From: Limnohabitans sp. G3-2
GTDB lineage: Bacteria > Pseudomonadota > Gammaproteobacteria > Burkholderiales > Burkholderiaceae_C
Reading direction: 5' to 3'
NCBI RefSeq assembly: GCF_002778275.1
Contig: NZ_NESG01000008.1
Span: 62,001-126,000 of the forward strand
Length of the DNA: 64,000 nt
In this document: positions 51,943 through 60,666 of the stretch, piece by piece
How positions within the stretch are numbered: position 1 is the stretch's first letter
How the letters are laid out: every line of letters begins with the position of its first letter
Position numbers and translations under genes: made by a program
The notes under the pieces: generated by a model
What the model was told of the DNA's origin: nothing
What the model saw: only the letters and a program-made list of their open reading frames with translations
Databases searched by the model: none

Positions 51943-53412
51943 TCAGACTCCCCAATGCGGAATGTGGTGCGATCCCATCGAGACCGCCACGTTTTTGGGC
52001 TCGCAGAACACCTCGTAGCTCCAGGTGCCGCCTTCGCGGCCGGTGCCGCTGGCCTTGGTGCCGCCAAAGGGCTGGCGCAGGTCGCGCACGTTCTGGCTGT
52101 TGACGAAGCACATGCCGGCCTCCACCGCCGCGGCCACGCGGTGCGCGCGGCCCAGGTTCTCGGTCCAGACGTAGCTGGACAGGCCATAGTCGATGTCGTT
52201 GGCTTTGGCAATCGCATCCTGCTCGTCCTTGAAAGGGATCAGGCAGGCCACGGGGCCGAAAATTTCTTCTTGCGCGATGCGCATGCGGTTGTCGACATCG
52301 GCAAACACCGTGGGCCAGACGAAGTTGCCGTGCTTCACATGCGCGGGCAGATCTGCCGCGTAAGCGGGCTGGTCCAAGCCGCCGCACAGCAGGGTCGCGC
52401 CCTCTTTGGGGCCGAGTTCGATGTAGCTGCGCACCTTGGCCAGATGGGCCTTGGAGATCATCGGGCCGACGATGGTTTTCTCGTCGAGCGGGTCGCCCAC
52501 GGTGATGCGCTTGGCCCGCTCGGCGAACTTGGCGGCAAAGTCGGCGTAGATGCTTTGCTGCACCAGGATGCGGCTGCCTGCCGTGCAACGCTCGCCGTTG
52601 TTGGAGAAGATCATGAAGATGGCGGCATCGAGGGCGCGGTCCAAATCGGCGTCTTCAAAGATCACGAAGGGGCTTTTGCCGCCGAGTTCCATGCTGAATT
52701 TTTTCAGGCCCGCGCTTTGCACGATGCGGTTGCCCGTGACAGTCGAGCCGGTGAAGCTGATGGCCCGCACATCGCGGTGCGAGACCAGCGGCTCGCCCGC
52801 TTCCTTGCCATAACCGTGCACCAGATTCAGCACGCCCGCGGGCACCCCCGCTTCGAGCGCCAGCTCGCCCAAACGGGCCGCGGTCATGGGCGAGAGTTCA
52901 CTCATCTTGAGCACCGCGGTGTTGCCAAAAGCAAGACACGGCGCGACCTTCCAGGTGGCGGTCATGAAGGGCACGTTCCAGGGGCTGATGAGCGCGCACA
53001 CCCCCACCGGATGGAACAGGGTGTAGTTCAGGTGCGTGGGCGTGGGGTAGGTGTGGCCGTCCACGCGGGTGCACATCTCGGCAAAGTAGTAGAAGTTGTC
53101 GGCCGCACGCGGCACCAGCTGCTTGCCGGTCTGGCTGATGGTTTGGCCGCAGTCTTTCGTCTCGGTCTGCGAGATTTCAGGCACGTGTTGGGTGATCAGC
53201 TCGCCCAGCTTGCGCATGACGCGGGCGCGCTCGGTGGCGGGTGTGGCCGCCCATTTCGGGAAAGCGGCTTTGGCGGCGGCAACGGCAGCGTTGACTTGGG
53301 CCTCACCGCCCGAAGCCACTTCGGCCAGCACTTCTTGCGTGGCGGGGTTGATCGTCTCGAAGTAGTCGCTGCCTGCGACTTTCTGTCCGTTGATCAGGTG
53401 GTCAATTTTCAT
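51943..53412 (-). CDS. hpaE: 5-carboxymethyl-2-hydroxymuconate semialdehyde dehydrogenase
   Basis: The 489-residue aldehyde dehydrogenase has PWNVPFMTATWKVAPCLAFG, the NAD motif FTGSTVTGNRIVQ, the catalytic Glu in FSMELGGKSPF and the catalytic Cys in NNGERCTAGSR. It oxidises the ring-cleavage semialdehyde to the dicarboxylate. The ATG at 53412 begins MKIDHLING; upstream in-frame codons translate the REP element. hpaG2 lies 97 nt upstream. Confidence 0.95.
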   Translation of the reverse strand: MKIDHLINGQKVAGSDYFETINPATQEVLAEVASGGEAQVNAAVAAAKAAFPKWAATPATERARVMRKLGELITQHVPEISQTETKDCGQTISQTGKQLVPRAADNFYYFAEMCTRVDGHTYPTPTHLNYTLFHPVGVCALISPWNVPFMTATWKVAPCLAFGNTAVLKMSELSPMTAARLGELALEAGVPAGVLNLVHGYGKEAGEPLVSHRDVRAISFTGSTVTGNRIVQSAGLKKFSMELGGKSPFVIFEDADLDRALDAAIFMIFSNNGERCTAGSRILVQQSIYADFAAKFAERAKRITVGDPLDEKTIVGPMISKAHLAKVRSYIELGPKEGATLLCGGLDQPAYAADLPAHVKHGNFVWPTVFADVDNRMRIAQEEIFGPVACLIPFKDEQDAIAKANDIDYGLSSYVWTENLGRAHRVAAAVEAGMCFVNSQNVRDLRQPFGGTKASGTGREGGTWSYEVFCEPKNVAVSMGSHHIPHWGV

Positions 53413-53431
53413 GGGGTTTCGGACCTCTTTA

Positions 53432-53502
53432 GGAGGCCGCCCCTGCGGCCGAATGGTTGGGAATGGCGGTGGGCTTTGCATTCGGCCGCAGGGGCGGCCT
53501 CC
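53432..53502. repeat. REP-like 23-bp perfect inverted repeat between hpaG2 and hpaE
   Basis: Arms 53432-53454 and 53480-53502 are perfect reverse complements (ATTCGGCCGCAGGGG... type) around a 25-nt spacer. The right arm equals the unit of the tandem array at 24273. In the hpa mRNA it would form a very stable stem just before the hpaE ribosome-binding site, possibly lowering expression or stabilising the upstream segment. Confidence 0.85.
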
Positions 53503-53509
53503 CACAGCA

Positions 53510-54274
53510 TCAAATGGCAACGATGGTGTTTTGCAGCGCCCCAATGCTTTCAATCTCGGTCACCACCACATCGCCCGGGTTCACGTTGACGATGCCGTCG
53601 GGCGTGCCGGTCAGGATCAGGTCGCCGGGGTTGAGCGTCATGAAGCTGCTGAAGTACTCGATCAGCGTGGGCACGTCGAAAATCATGTCGGCAGTGCTGC
53701 CGCTTTGCGTGAGCTGCCCGTTGACGGTGGTTTGCAGCTTGAGGGCCATGGGGTTGGGCACGTCGGACGCGTCCACCAACCAGGGGCCGATGGGCGTGCA
53801 GGTGTCGCGGTTTTTCACGCGCAAGTTGGGGCGGTACCAGTTCTCCAGGTAGTCGCGGATGGCGTAGTCGTTGGCCACGGTGTAACCCGCGATGAAGTCG
53901 TAGGCGTCGGCTTTTTTCACGCGGCGGGCGGTGCGGCCCACCACCACGGCCAGCTCGCACTCGTAGTGCATGTAGTTCACGTCTGCCGGGCGCTTTGTGA
54001 ACGCCTTGTGCCCGATCAGCGAAGCCTCGCCCTTCATGAAGGCCAGCGGCTCTTCTGGGGCCTTGAAGGCCAGCTCCTTGGCGTGGTCGGCGTAGTTCAG
54101 GCCGAGCGCGATCACGGTGCGTGCCTGCGGCACGGGCGCGAGCGGTGGCAGCCAAACGACCTCGTCATAGGCCACGCAGCGGCCCTGGTGCGGGCCTTGG
54201 GTGATGCGCAACTGGCCGTCGAACGCCACGGCTTGCTGGATGGCGCCGGACCAGGCAATGCGTGCGTGCTTCAT
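53510..54274 (-). CDS. hpaG2: FAH-family enzyme HpaG2 (2-hydroxyhepta-2,4-diene-1,7-dioate isomerase/decarboxylase part)
   Basis: The 254-residue protein has the FAH catalytic domain with GLNYADHAKELAF, YECELAVVVGRTARRVKKAD, GYTVANDYAIRDYLENWYRP and PGDLILTGTPDGIVNVNPGD. It corresponds to one half of the bifunctional E. coli HpaG (HpcE). Together with hpaG1 it decarboxylates and isomerises 5-oxopent-3-ene-1,2,5-tricarboxylate. The start overlaps the hpaG1 stop by 4 nt (ATGA). Confidence 0.92.
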   Translation of the reverse strand: MKHARIAWSGAIQQAVAFDGQLRITQGPHQGRCVAYDEVVWLPPLAPVPQARTVIALGLNYADHAKELAFKAPEEPLAFMKGEASLIGHKAFTKRPADVNYMHYECELAVVVGRTARRVKKADAYDFIAGYTVANDYAIRDYLENWYRPNLRVKNRDTCTPIGPWLVDASDVPNPMALKLQTTVNGQLTQSGSTADMIFDVPTLIEYFSSFMTLNPGDLILTGTPDGIVNVNPGDVVVTEIESIGALQNTIVAI

Positions 54275-54903
54275 GCGGCACCTCCAAGTGCTGTGACCAC
54301 CGAGACCAAGCCGGGGGCGGAAATCTCCACCCGATCGCCCGCTTGGGCGCGGGGGCGCGTGCCATCCGTCAGGCAGTCGGTGCCCACCATCAGCACATCC
54401 CCGGGCTGCAAAGTCATGAATTCGCCCACATCGGCGAGCAAGGCCGGCAAGCCGCGCACCAACGCGCGCAGGTCCAGGGTTTGCACCAAGTCGCCATTGC
54501 GGCGCACGGCGATCTGCAGCGCGGCCCAGTCAGACACCTGGCCCGTGGTCACCTGCGCAGGCAACGCCAGAAAACCGTCGCGGCAGCGGAACTTGACCGG
54601 CGGGCGGTAATAACTTGCATGCGGCACAGACCAGTCGTTCAGCAGCGCAGCACCCGACACCTGGCCGTGGCTCCCGATCACCAGGCCGAGTGTCGCGCCG
54701 ATGTCGACTTCGGTCACGCCATCCTGCAGCACCAGGTCTTGCCCAGCGGGGCTGAAGGTGTTGGCCGTCTTGACGTAGAGCACGGGCGCTTTGGGCGCGG
54801 CTTTGTGCGGGTCTTGCGTCATGCGCGGGGACCACAGGTCCCACTCGCGGCGAAAGTTGAGCAAGGTGCCATACACCGTGCCTTGGGGGGTCCAAGGGTT
54901 CAT
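54271..54903 (-). CDS. hpaG1: FAH-family enzyme HpaG1 (tricarboxylate decarboxylase part)
   Basis: The 210-residue protein is the second FAH-like half (TVYGTLLNFRREWDLWSPRM at the start; VDIGATLGLVIGSHGQVSG; LQPGDVLMVGTDCLTDGTRP). It matches the other half of fused HpaG. Separate G1 and G2 genes with overlapping ends suggest a heteromeric enzyme. The stop overlaps hpaG2 and the start overlaps the hpaR stop (ATGA), so hpaR-G1-G2 are translationally linked. Confidence 0.9.
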   Translation of the reverse strand: MNPWTPQGTVYGTLLNFRREWDLWSPRMTQDPHKAAPKAPVLYVKTANTFSPAGQDLVLQDGVTEVDIGATLGLVIGSHGQVSGAALLNDWSVPHASYYRPPVKFRCRDGFLALPAQVTTGQVSDWAALQIAVRRNGDLVQTLDLRALVRGLPALLADVGEFMTLQPGDVLMVGTDCLTDGTRPRAQAGDRVEISAPGLVSVVTALGGAA

Positions 54904-55391
54904 CGTTCTTCTTCCTCGGCCAGCTCTTCTGGCGTTTCGGTGTCAGGGGTTTCGAGAGCGATCACCTCGTCGAGCAGTGCGTACAGCTGCCCCAGCTTGG
55001 CCTTGCCCAGTTGCTGCTCCATCCAGCTGTAGTGCGCCTCGATCGTTTGCGACAAAGCCTGCACTTTGCGCAGGCCCAGCGCGGTGGCGCGCACCACGGT
55101 TCGGCGGGCGTCTTGCGGGCAGCGTGCGCGCTCGATCAGGCCATCGCGCTCCATGCGGGTGAGCACACCGGTCAGGCTGGGCCCGAGCAGGTAGGCCTCG
55201 CGGGCGACGCGGCCGGTTTCTGTGCCCGCCAGGTCCTGGGCATGCTCGCCGAGCACCCGCAGCACACGCCACTGTTGGTCCGACAGGCCATGCTGGCGCA
55301 GGCTCGGGCGCGTGTGGGCCATGACGGCTTCGCGCGCCTGCAGCAGCAAGCGCGGCAAGTTGCGGTGGACAAAAGGGGTGGTGTGGCTCAT
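54900..55391 (-). CDS. hpaR: Homoprotocatechuate degradation operon regulator HpaR
   Basis: The 163-residue MarR-family repressor has QWRVLRVLGEHAQDLAGTET (helices 2-3), AYLLGPSLTGVLTRMERDGL (recognition helix) and RCPQDARRTVVRATALG (wing). It heads the hpa cluster and is expected to be released by homoprotocatechuate or 4-hydroxyphenylacetate. A perfect 16-bp palindrome (55394-55409) lies 2 bp before its start codon and is the natural operator. Confidence 0.93.
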   Translation of the reverse strand: MSHTTPFVHRNLPRLLLQAREAVMAHTRPSLRQHGLSDQQWRVLRVLGEHAQDLAGTETGRVAREAYLLGPSLTGVLTRMERDGLIERARCPQDARRTVVRATALGLRKVQALSQTIEAHYSWMEQQLGKAKLGQLYALLDEVIALETPDTETPEELAEEEER

Positions 55392-55393
55392 TT

Positions 55394-55409
55394 ATTTAAC
55401 ATGTTAAAT
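55394..55409. promoter_or_regulatory. Candidate HpaR operator palindrome
   Basis: ATTTAACATGTTAAAT is a perfect palindrome of MarR-operator size and AT-rich in an otherwise GC-rich window. It lies in the hpaR 5' leader or promoter, 2 bp from the ATG and in the divergent region shared with the hydrolase gene at 55513. Autoregulation by HpaR is the expected use. Confidence 0.72.
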
Positions 55410-55512
55410 GAATCCAAGCTTTCCTCCATGCGGGTTTCTACCGAGCCAGGCCCTCACACCCCTCTGGCCGATCCGCCTTTTCAAATAAGATGCCTGAAAT
55501 TCCGGAGGTCTC

Positions 55513-56538
55513 ATGGTCCTTGTGCGTCATTTCAAGAAGGGGTGGCTGGCCGCCTGTTGGGGTCTTGTGGGACTCGGCTGTGCGGCCCAGTCCGCGCCGG
55601 ATTGCAAACCCGCCCCAGAAAACGTCGCCGAATTGGTCCAAATCCGTCCACGTTTTCACACGGTCAGGGGGCCTCTGGCCGAGTTCGACCCTTGTCACAA
55701 AGCGTCCAAACTCTCGGTCCCCACGCGCTGGAATGGCAGTCCGCTGCCCAGCAAACCCCCTTTGGTCATCATTGCGCACGGCGGCGGCGGCCTGGGCATG
55801 CTGGAAAACAACCTGGCCGCAGCGCTGCGCAAGCACGACGTGGCCACGCTGGTGTTTGACGCCTACCAACTCAACGGCTTTTACCAAGGCTACCCCTTTT
55901 GGGGGTCCCAAGCGACCAACGAATCGCGCCAGCGCATGATCTACAAAGCCGCCAAAGGCGCTTACGAGTGGGCCCTCACGCAGTCAGACAAAGTCGACAC
56001 GCGCGCCATCTTTCTGCAAGGCGTGTCCAACGGGGCAGCGGTGGTGGCCAACCTGGCCAGCGTGGTCAACCCCGAGCATGTCCGAGCTGTCATCCCAGAA
56101 GGCTTGCCGGGCATGGGCATCGGCCTGCCCGACAGCGTGGCCGTGCCGGTGCGGCTTGTCTTTGGCAAGATCGACAACTACGGCGGCAAACACCCGGAAG
56201 ACTGGATGTGGCAACGCCAGGACAGTTGCCGCGTCAACCGTGTCCCCAGCCCAGAGCTTCCAGCTGGCAATGCACAACACTGCAACGGGCGACAAAACCC
56301 GGCAGACATGACCGAGAAACCCATCGACTGGATGCAGCGGCTCAAGGCCCAAGGCGCGGACATCGAGGTTTGGTTTTACGACCATGCCGCACACGGTATT
56401 TTCCAGGGCCCCATCGACCGCAAAATGCTGACCTACGGCACCGACAACACCACCTTCTCATGGACCGGCTCCGACCCTTCGGCGAAGGAAAAAATGTTGG
56501 CCGATCTGGTCAAACTGATCCAAAATTCCCGCCCCTGA
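55513..56538 (+). CDS. Secreted alpha/beta hydrolase (dienelactone hydrolase-like)
   Basis: The 341-residue protein has a signal peptide or lipoprotein-like N-terminus (LAACWGLVGLGCAAQSAPDC). Its alpha/beta-hydrolase fold has the oxyanion segment IAHGGGGLGMLENNL, the nucleophile elbow GVSNG (Ser in LQGVSNGAAVVANL) and the catalytic His in FYDHAAHGIF. A strong GGAGG precedes the ATG. It is divergent from hpaR. Its substrate is unknown and a link to the hpa pathway is only positional. Confidence 0.8.
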   Translation: MVLVRHFKKGWLAACWGLVGLGCAAQSAPDCKPAPENVAELVQIRPRFHTVRGPLAEFDPCHKASKLSVPTRWNGSPLPSKPPLVIIAHGGGGLGMLENNLAAALRKHDVATLVFDAYQLNGFYQGYPFWGSQATNESRQRMIYKAAKGAYEWALTQSDKVDTRAIFLQGVSNGAAVVANLASVVNPEHVRAVIPEGLPGMGIGLPDSVAVPVRLVFGKIDNYGGKHPEDWMWQRQDSCRVNRVPSPELPAGNAQHCNGRQNPADMTEKPIDWMQRLKAQGADIEVWFYDHAAHGIFQGPIDRKMLTYGTDNTTFSWTGSDPSAKEKMLADLVKLIQNSRP

Positions 56539-56547
56539 CGCACGCAC

Positions 56548-57597
56548 ATGAAACCTCATCACCGATTGCTGGACCTCTTGCCCCCCATCGTGCAAGCCCC
56601 GATGGCGGGTGCGCAAAACCACCGACTCGCCGCTTCGGTCTGCGAAGCCGGGGGCCTGGGCTCACTGCCGGCGGCCATGCTCAGTCTCGCGGACCTGCAC
56701 AGCGAACTCCAGGCGCTGCAGCAAGCCACCGCCCATCCTTACAACGTCAACTTTTTTTGCCACGCCCAACCCGCACCCGATGCGGCGCGCGAGCAGGCTT
56801 GGCAGCGGGCCCTGGCCCCCTATTTCCGAGAACTGGGACTCGACCCTGAAACCATTCCGAAAGGACCGGGGCGCATGCCTTTCAGCGCCGAAACGGCCGA
56901 TGTGCTGGCGCCATTTCGTCCGGCGGTGGTGAGTTTTCACTTTGGGCTGCCATCGCCCGAGCTGGTCGCCCGCGTCAAAAGCTGGGGCAGCCTGATCCTG
57001 TCTTCCGCCACCACCGTCACCGAAGCCTTGTGGCTGCAGGCCAACGGGGCGGACGCCATCATTGCCCAGGGCCTGGAAGCTGGAGGGCACCGCGGCATGT
57101 TCCTCACGGACGAACTCAGCACACAGCTGGGCACCTTCGCACTGCTGCCCCAGATCGTGCAGGCGGTCCAGTTGCCCGTGATGGCGGCCGGCGGGATCGG
57201 CGGCGCAAGTGGGATCGCCGCGGCCAAGGCACTGGGGGCCGCGGGCGTGCAGATCGGCACGGCCTATTTGTGCAGCCGCGAAGCCACCACCAGTGCTGTG
57301 CACCGCAGCGCTCTGCAGTCTCCCGCCGCGCAGCACACCGCCTTGACCACCTTGTTTTCTGGCCGCCCGGCACGCGGCATCGTCAACCGCTTGATGCGCG
57401 AACTCGGCCCTCTCAACGCGGCAGCACCCGCTTTCCCCTTGGCCACAGCGGCCATCGCGCCACTGCGCGCGGCCGCCGAAGCTGCGGGCAGCAGCGATTT
57501 CACGCCGCTGTGGTCGGGCCAAAACGCCAGCGGCTGCCGCGATTTGCCCGCCGCCGACATCACCCGCGAATTTCTGCAGGCATGGCACAGCGACTGA
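56548..57597 (+). CDS. Nitronate monooxygenase family flavoprotein
   Basis: The 349-residue TIM-barrel FMN protein has PIVQAPMAGAQNHRLAASVC at the start, SSATTVTEALWLQANGADAI, the Gly-rich LEAGGHRGMF and VMAAGGIGGASGIAAAKALG with FMN-phosphate contacts, and VQIGTAYLCSREATTS. It oxidises nitronates or acts as an NAD(P)H:quinone reductase. It follows the hydrolase after 9 nt and precedes radA after 28 nt, so it may be in one transcript with both. Confidence 0.88.
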   Translation: MKPHHRLLDLLPPIVQAPMAGAQNHRLAASVCEAGGLGSLPAAMLSLADLHSELQALQQATAHPYNVNFFCHAQPAPDAAREQAWQRALAPYFRELGLDPETIPKGPGRMPFSAETADVLAPFRPAVVSFHFGLPSPELVARVKSWGSLILSSATTVTEALWLQANGADAIIAQGLEAGGHRGMFLTDELSTQLGTFALLPQIVQAVQLPVMAAGGIGGASGIAAAKALGAAGVQIGTAYLCSREATTSAVHRSALQSPAAQHTALTTLFSGRPARGIVNRLMRELGPLNAAAPAFPLATAAIAPLRAAAEAAGSSDFTPLWSGQNASGCRDLPAADITREFLQAWHSD

Positions 57598-57625
57598 GCC
57601 TTTCGCTCAGGCACACTTGCACCCC

Positions 57626-59002
57626 ATGGCCAAAGACAAATCGATATTCACCTGCACCGAATGCGGCGGCACCAGCGCCCGCTGGATGGGCAAATGCCCC
57701 AGCTGCAATGCCTGGAACACCCTGATCGAAGGCTCGACAGAGCCCGCGGCTGGCAAAAACCGCTTTGGCTCGGTGCACGCCTCTCTGGCGCCCACTTCGG
57801 AGGTGTTGCCGCTGGCCCAAATCGAAGCGGCCGACTTCGAGCGCCACCCCACCGGCATCGACGAACTCGACCGCGTGCTGGGCGGGGGCATGGTCGAAGG
57901 CGGGGTGGTGCTGATTGGCGGCGACCCGGGCATCGGCAAATCCACTTTGCTGCTCCAAGCGGTGGATGCCTTGCAACGCAGCGGCATGAACACCCTTTAT
58001 GTGACGGGCGAAGAAAGCGGCGCCCAAGTGGCCATGCGCTCGCGCCGCTTGGGCCTGCCGGACTCTCAAGTGCCGGTGCTGCCCGAGATCCAGCTCGAGA
58101 AGATTTTGCACACCCTGCAAGCACGCCAACCCGGCATTGCCATCATCGACTCGATCCAGACGGTGTATTCGGACCAACTGACCAGCGCCCCTGGCTCGGT
58201 GGCGCAGGTGCGCGAATGCGCGGCGCACCTCACGCGCACCGCCAAATCGACCGGCACCACCATCGTGCTGGTGGGCCACGTGACCAAAGAGGGCGCACTG
58301 GCTGGCCCGCGCGTGCTCGAGCACATGGTGGACACGGTGCTGTACTTTGAAGGCGACACCCATTCCAATTTCCGCCTGATCCGCGCCATCAAGAACCGCT
58401 TTGGCGCTGTGAATGAAATTGGCGTGTTTGCCATGACCGAAAAAGGCCTGAAAGGGGTGAGCAACCCCAGCGCCATCTTTTTGAGCCAACACGCCGAGCC
58501 CGTGCCCGGCAGTTGCGTGATGGTCACGCTCGAAGGCACACGGCCTTTGTTGGTTGAAATTCAAGCGCTGGTCGACAGCGGCGGTCCCTCGCCTCGCCGC
58601 TTGAGTGTGGGCCTGGACCGGGACCGCCTGGCGATGCTGCTGGCGGTGTTGCACCGCCACGCGGGTGTGGCTTGCATGGACCAAGACGTGTTTGTGAATG
58701 CGGTGGGCGGCGTGCGCATCAGCGAGCCCGCCGCCGACCTGGCGGTGATGCTGGCCATCACCAGCAGCCTGCGCGGCAAGCCACTGCCCAAAGGCTTCAT
58801 TGCCTTTGGCGAAGTGGGCCTGGCCGGCGAAGTGCGACCCGCCCCCCGCGGTCAGGATCGGCTGAAAGAGGCTGCAAAACTGGGATACACACTGGCCGTC
58901 ATTCCCAAAGCCAACGCGCCCAAGACGCCCATCCCTGGCATGCGCGTGCATGCCGTGGAAAGGATTGAGGAGGCGATGGCTGTGGTGCGCGAGCTGAGTT
59001 AA
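57626..59002 (+). CDS. radA: DNA repair and recombination protein RadA
   Basis: The 458-residue protein has an N-terminal C4 zinc finger (CTECGGTSARWMGKCPSC), Walker A (GGDPGIGKST), the RadA KNRFG motif (AIKNRFGAVNEIG) and a C-terminal Lon-protease-like domain (VNAVGGVRISEPAADLAVML). It is a hexameric helicase that extends RecA-made D-loops. The ATG at 57626 is preferred to a TTG three codons upstream. It is convergent with the DUF5666 gene with only 3 nt between stops. Confidence 0.97.
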   Translation: MAKDKSIFTCTECGGTSARWMGKCPSCNAWNTLIEGSTEPAAGKNRFGSVHASLAPTSEVLPLAQIEAADFERHPTGIDELDRVLGGGMVEGGVVLIGGDPGIGKSTLLLQAVDALQRSGMNTLYVTGEESGAQVAMRSRRLGLPDSQVPVLPEIQLEKILHTLQARQPGIAIIDSIQTVYSDQLTSAPGSVAQVRECAAHLTRTAKSTGTTIVLVGHVTKEGALAGPRVLEHMVDTVLYFEGDTHSNFRLIRAIKNRFGAVNEIGVFAMTEKGLKGVSNPSAIFLSQHAEPVPGSCVMVTLEGTRPLLVEIQALVDSGGPSPRRLSVGLDRDRLAMLLAVLHRHAGVACMDQDVFVNAVGGVRISEPAADLAVMLAITSSLRGKPLPKGFIAFGEVGLAGEVRPAPRGQDRLKEAAKLGYTLAVIPKANAPKTPIPGMRVHAVERIEEAMAVVRELS

Positions 59003-59005
59003 CAC

Positions 59006-60556
59006 TCAATCGTCGTGATCGCTGTAGCCATTCTTGACTTCCAGCTTGATGACCTGAAAGACATTGTTGGCGTCCATATAACCTTTGGCTTCGACAAAAC
59101 TGCCGTTGACAGGGACGCCATGCTCAAACCTGGTATTGACCGAAGACAGTGCGTTGTAAACCACGCCAAGTCGTGTCAATTTGAAAGTGCTGGACACCCC
59201 TGACCAGTCACTGACCTGGCCATACATTTCAAAAACGCGGCCCGCACTGAGATTGGTTCCCGAAGCCACCTTGATTTCAACCTTGGTGGCCATCAGAATG
59301 CCATCGGCATAGCTGCCCTTGACTTCCACGAACGCACCGTTGGTGAGATGCGCTGAAGATCCGTAAGGAAAATATGCTGAACGAGCATCCACGTTCACAC
59401 CTTGCACCGTGAAGCTGCTGCCGCTCAAATTGCTGACTGCGCCGTAAAACTCGTTGCTGTAGGCGGTGTTTGAGCCGTCATTGCCAGTGAAACTGCGTTG
59501 GCCTTCGACTTCAACACGTGTCGCTGCCAACACAGCGCCAGACCATGTTCCCTTGATTTCATACAAGGCACCCTGAGTCAATGAGACGCCGCTGACTTCG
59601 ACGCCGCCCACCCGCCAGCGGGAGCCATCCAAGACCGCTGCGCCTTTGATCTTGGCATAGCTGGCAGCGCTGGGCGCGCCTTCGAAACGGGTCAAATAGG
59701 ACGCATTGACCAGCTGAAGCCGTGCAGCGGTCAGTGCCGTGCCGTTCCATTGGCTGATATCGGCAGCCAAGGCTCTCACCGCATCACCCACCCTTGGAGT
59801 GGTGACTGACGGTTGAATAGTGCAGCCATTGCAGTTGACCATAACGCTGCTGCTGGCATCAGTCTTGACGGTGTAGCTGTTGCCCGATATCGCCGTGATG
59901 GTTCCCCGTACCGCCACATCCATGGCATGCGCCGAAGCGCTGGTGACCACGACACGCGTCGCCAAAAAACGACCGTCTGATTGCGTCAATCCGTAAACCG
60001 TGAGCAACGGGGCATTGCTCAGTCCAGCGAGTTGCGTCAAGTTGGTGATGGGGGTGCCTGTCGAAGTGCCATCGGTTGTGCCGCCGTAGGTTGTGGCTGA
60101 AGTCAGCTGGATGGTTTGTGTCGGCAAGGTCAAGGTGAGTGCAGATGTGTCCACGGCGCTCATCGTGCCGCGCACACCGCCCACCACACGAATGCGGGCG
60201 GCACGGCCCAAGCTTTGTGCGTCATCCACATCACCCAAAAGGGCGACTGTCATGCCCAAGGCCAATGGACTGTTGTACGCCGCGGTATTGTTGTCGTAGC
60301 CGGTGCTGAAGTCATCGCCGTCATAGACCATCGCATCCGTGGTTTCAAACCTCACGCCATTCACCACAATGGACCCCAGCCCGGTGATGGCACCTTGGTA
60401 GGTCGCCGAGACACCACTGAATGTGGCGGCTCCCGCCGGGTTGGTTGACCAAGTGACAGGGGAGCCATCCTCTGAAAGTTCTCCCCCACCGCCACCACAG
60501 GCCACCAGAAATACACTGGTCAGCAAAAACGGGGAAATCCAATTGAAACGTGACAT
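59006..60556 (-). CDS. DUF5666 repeat lipoprotein
   Basis: The 516-residue lipoprotein has a lipobox (LVACGGGGG) followed by several OB-like beta modules. Each repeats phrases of the type 'V-G-D/V-R... G...L.A.RV.V' (for example GLGSIVVNGVRFETTDAMVY, FEMYGQVSDWSGVSSTFKLT and SFVEAKGYMDANNVFQVIKL). That is the DUF5666 pattern. The ATG at 60556 has GGAG 5 nt upstream; a further ATG lies at 60571. The function is unknown; surface location is likely. Confidence 0.82.
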   Translation of the reverse strand: MSRFNWISPFLLTSVFLVACGGGGGELSEDGSPVTWSTNPAGAATFSGVSATYQGAITGLGSIVVNGVRFETTDAMVYDGDDFSTGYDNNTAAYNSPLALGMTVALLGDVDDAQSLGRAARIRVVGGVRGTMSAVDTSALTLTLPTQTIQLTSATTYGGTTDGTSTGTPITNLTQLAGLSNAPLLTVYGLTQSDGRFLATRVVVTSASAHAMDVAVRGTITAISGNSYTVKTDASSSVMVNCNGCTIQPSVTTPRVGDAVRALAADISQWNGTALTAARLQLVNASYLTRFEGAPSAASYAKIKGAAVLDGSRWRVGGVEVSGVSLTQGALYEIKGTWSGAVLAATRVEVEGQRSFTGNDGSNTAYSNEFYGAVSNLSGSSFTVQGVNVDARSAYFPYGSSAHLTNGAFVEVKGSYADGILMATKVEIKVASGTNLSAGRVFEMYGQVSDWSGVSSTFKLTRLGVVYNALSSVNTRFEHGVPVNGSFVEAKGYMDANNVFQVIKLEVKNGYSDHDD

Positions 60557-60666
60557 ACCCACTCCATTCATGACAGAAATGGAAAGTTTGGCCCCCCCGC
60601 ATGAAGCTCGGCTTAAGAGAAAATATCGCGCGGCAGGTCAAGCCACTCAAGGCACAATGGGCCCCC

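Noticed and set aside
51941-52588. N-terminal extension of HpaD giving a 524-residue protein
   Set aside because: The extension reads hpaE in another frame. HpaD of normal length starts at 51940.
57560-59005. 481-codon minus-strand frame opposite radA
   Set aside because: Antisense shadow of radA, whose zinc finger, Walker A and KNRFG motifs are on the plus strand.
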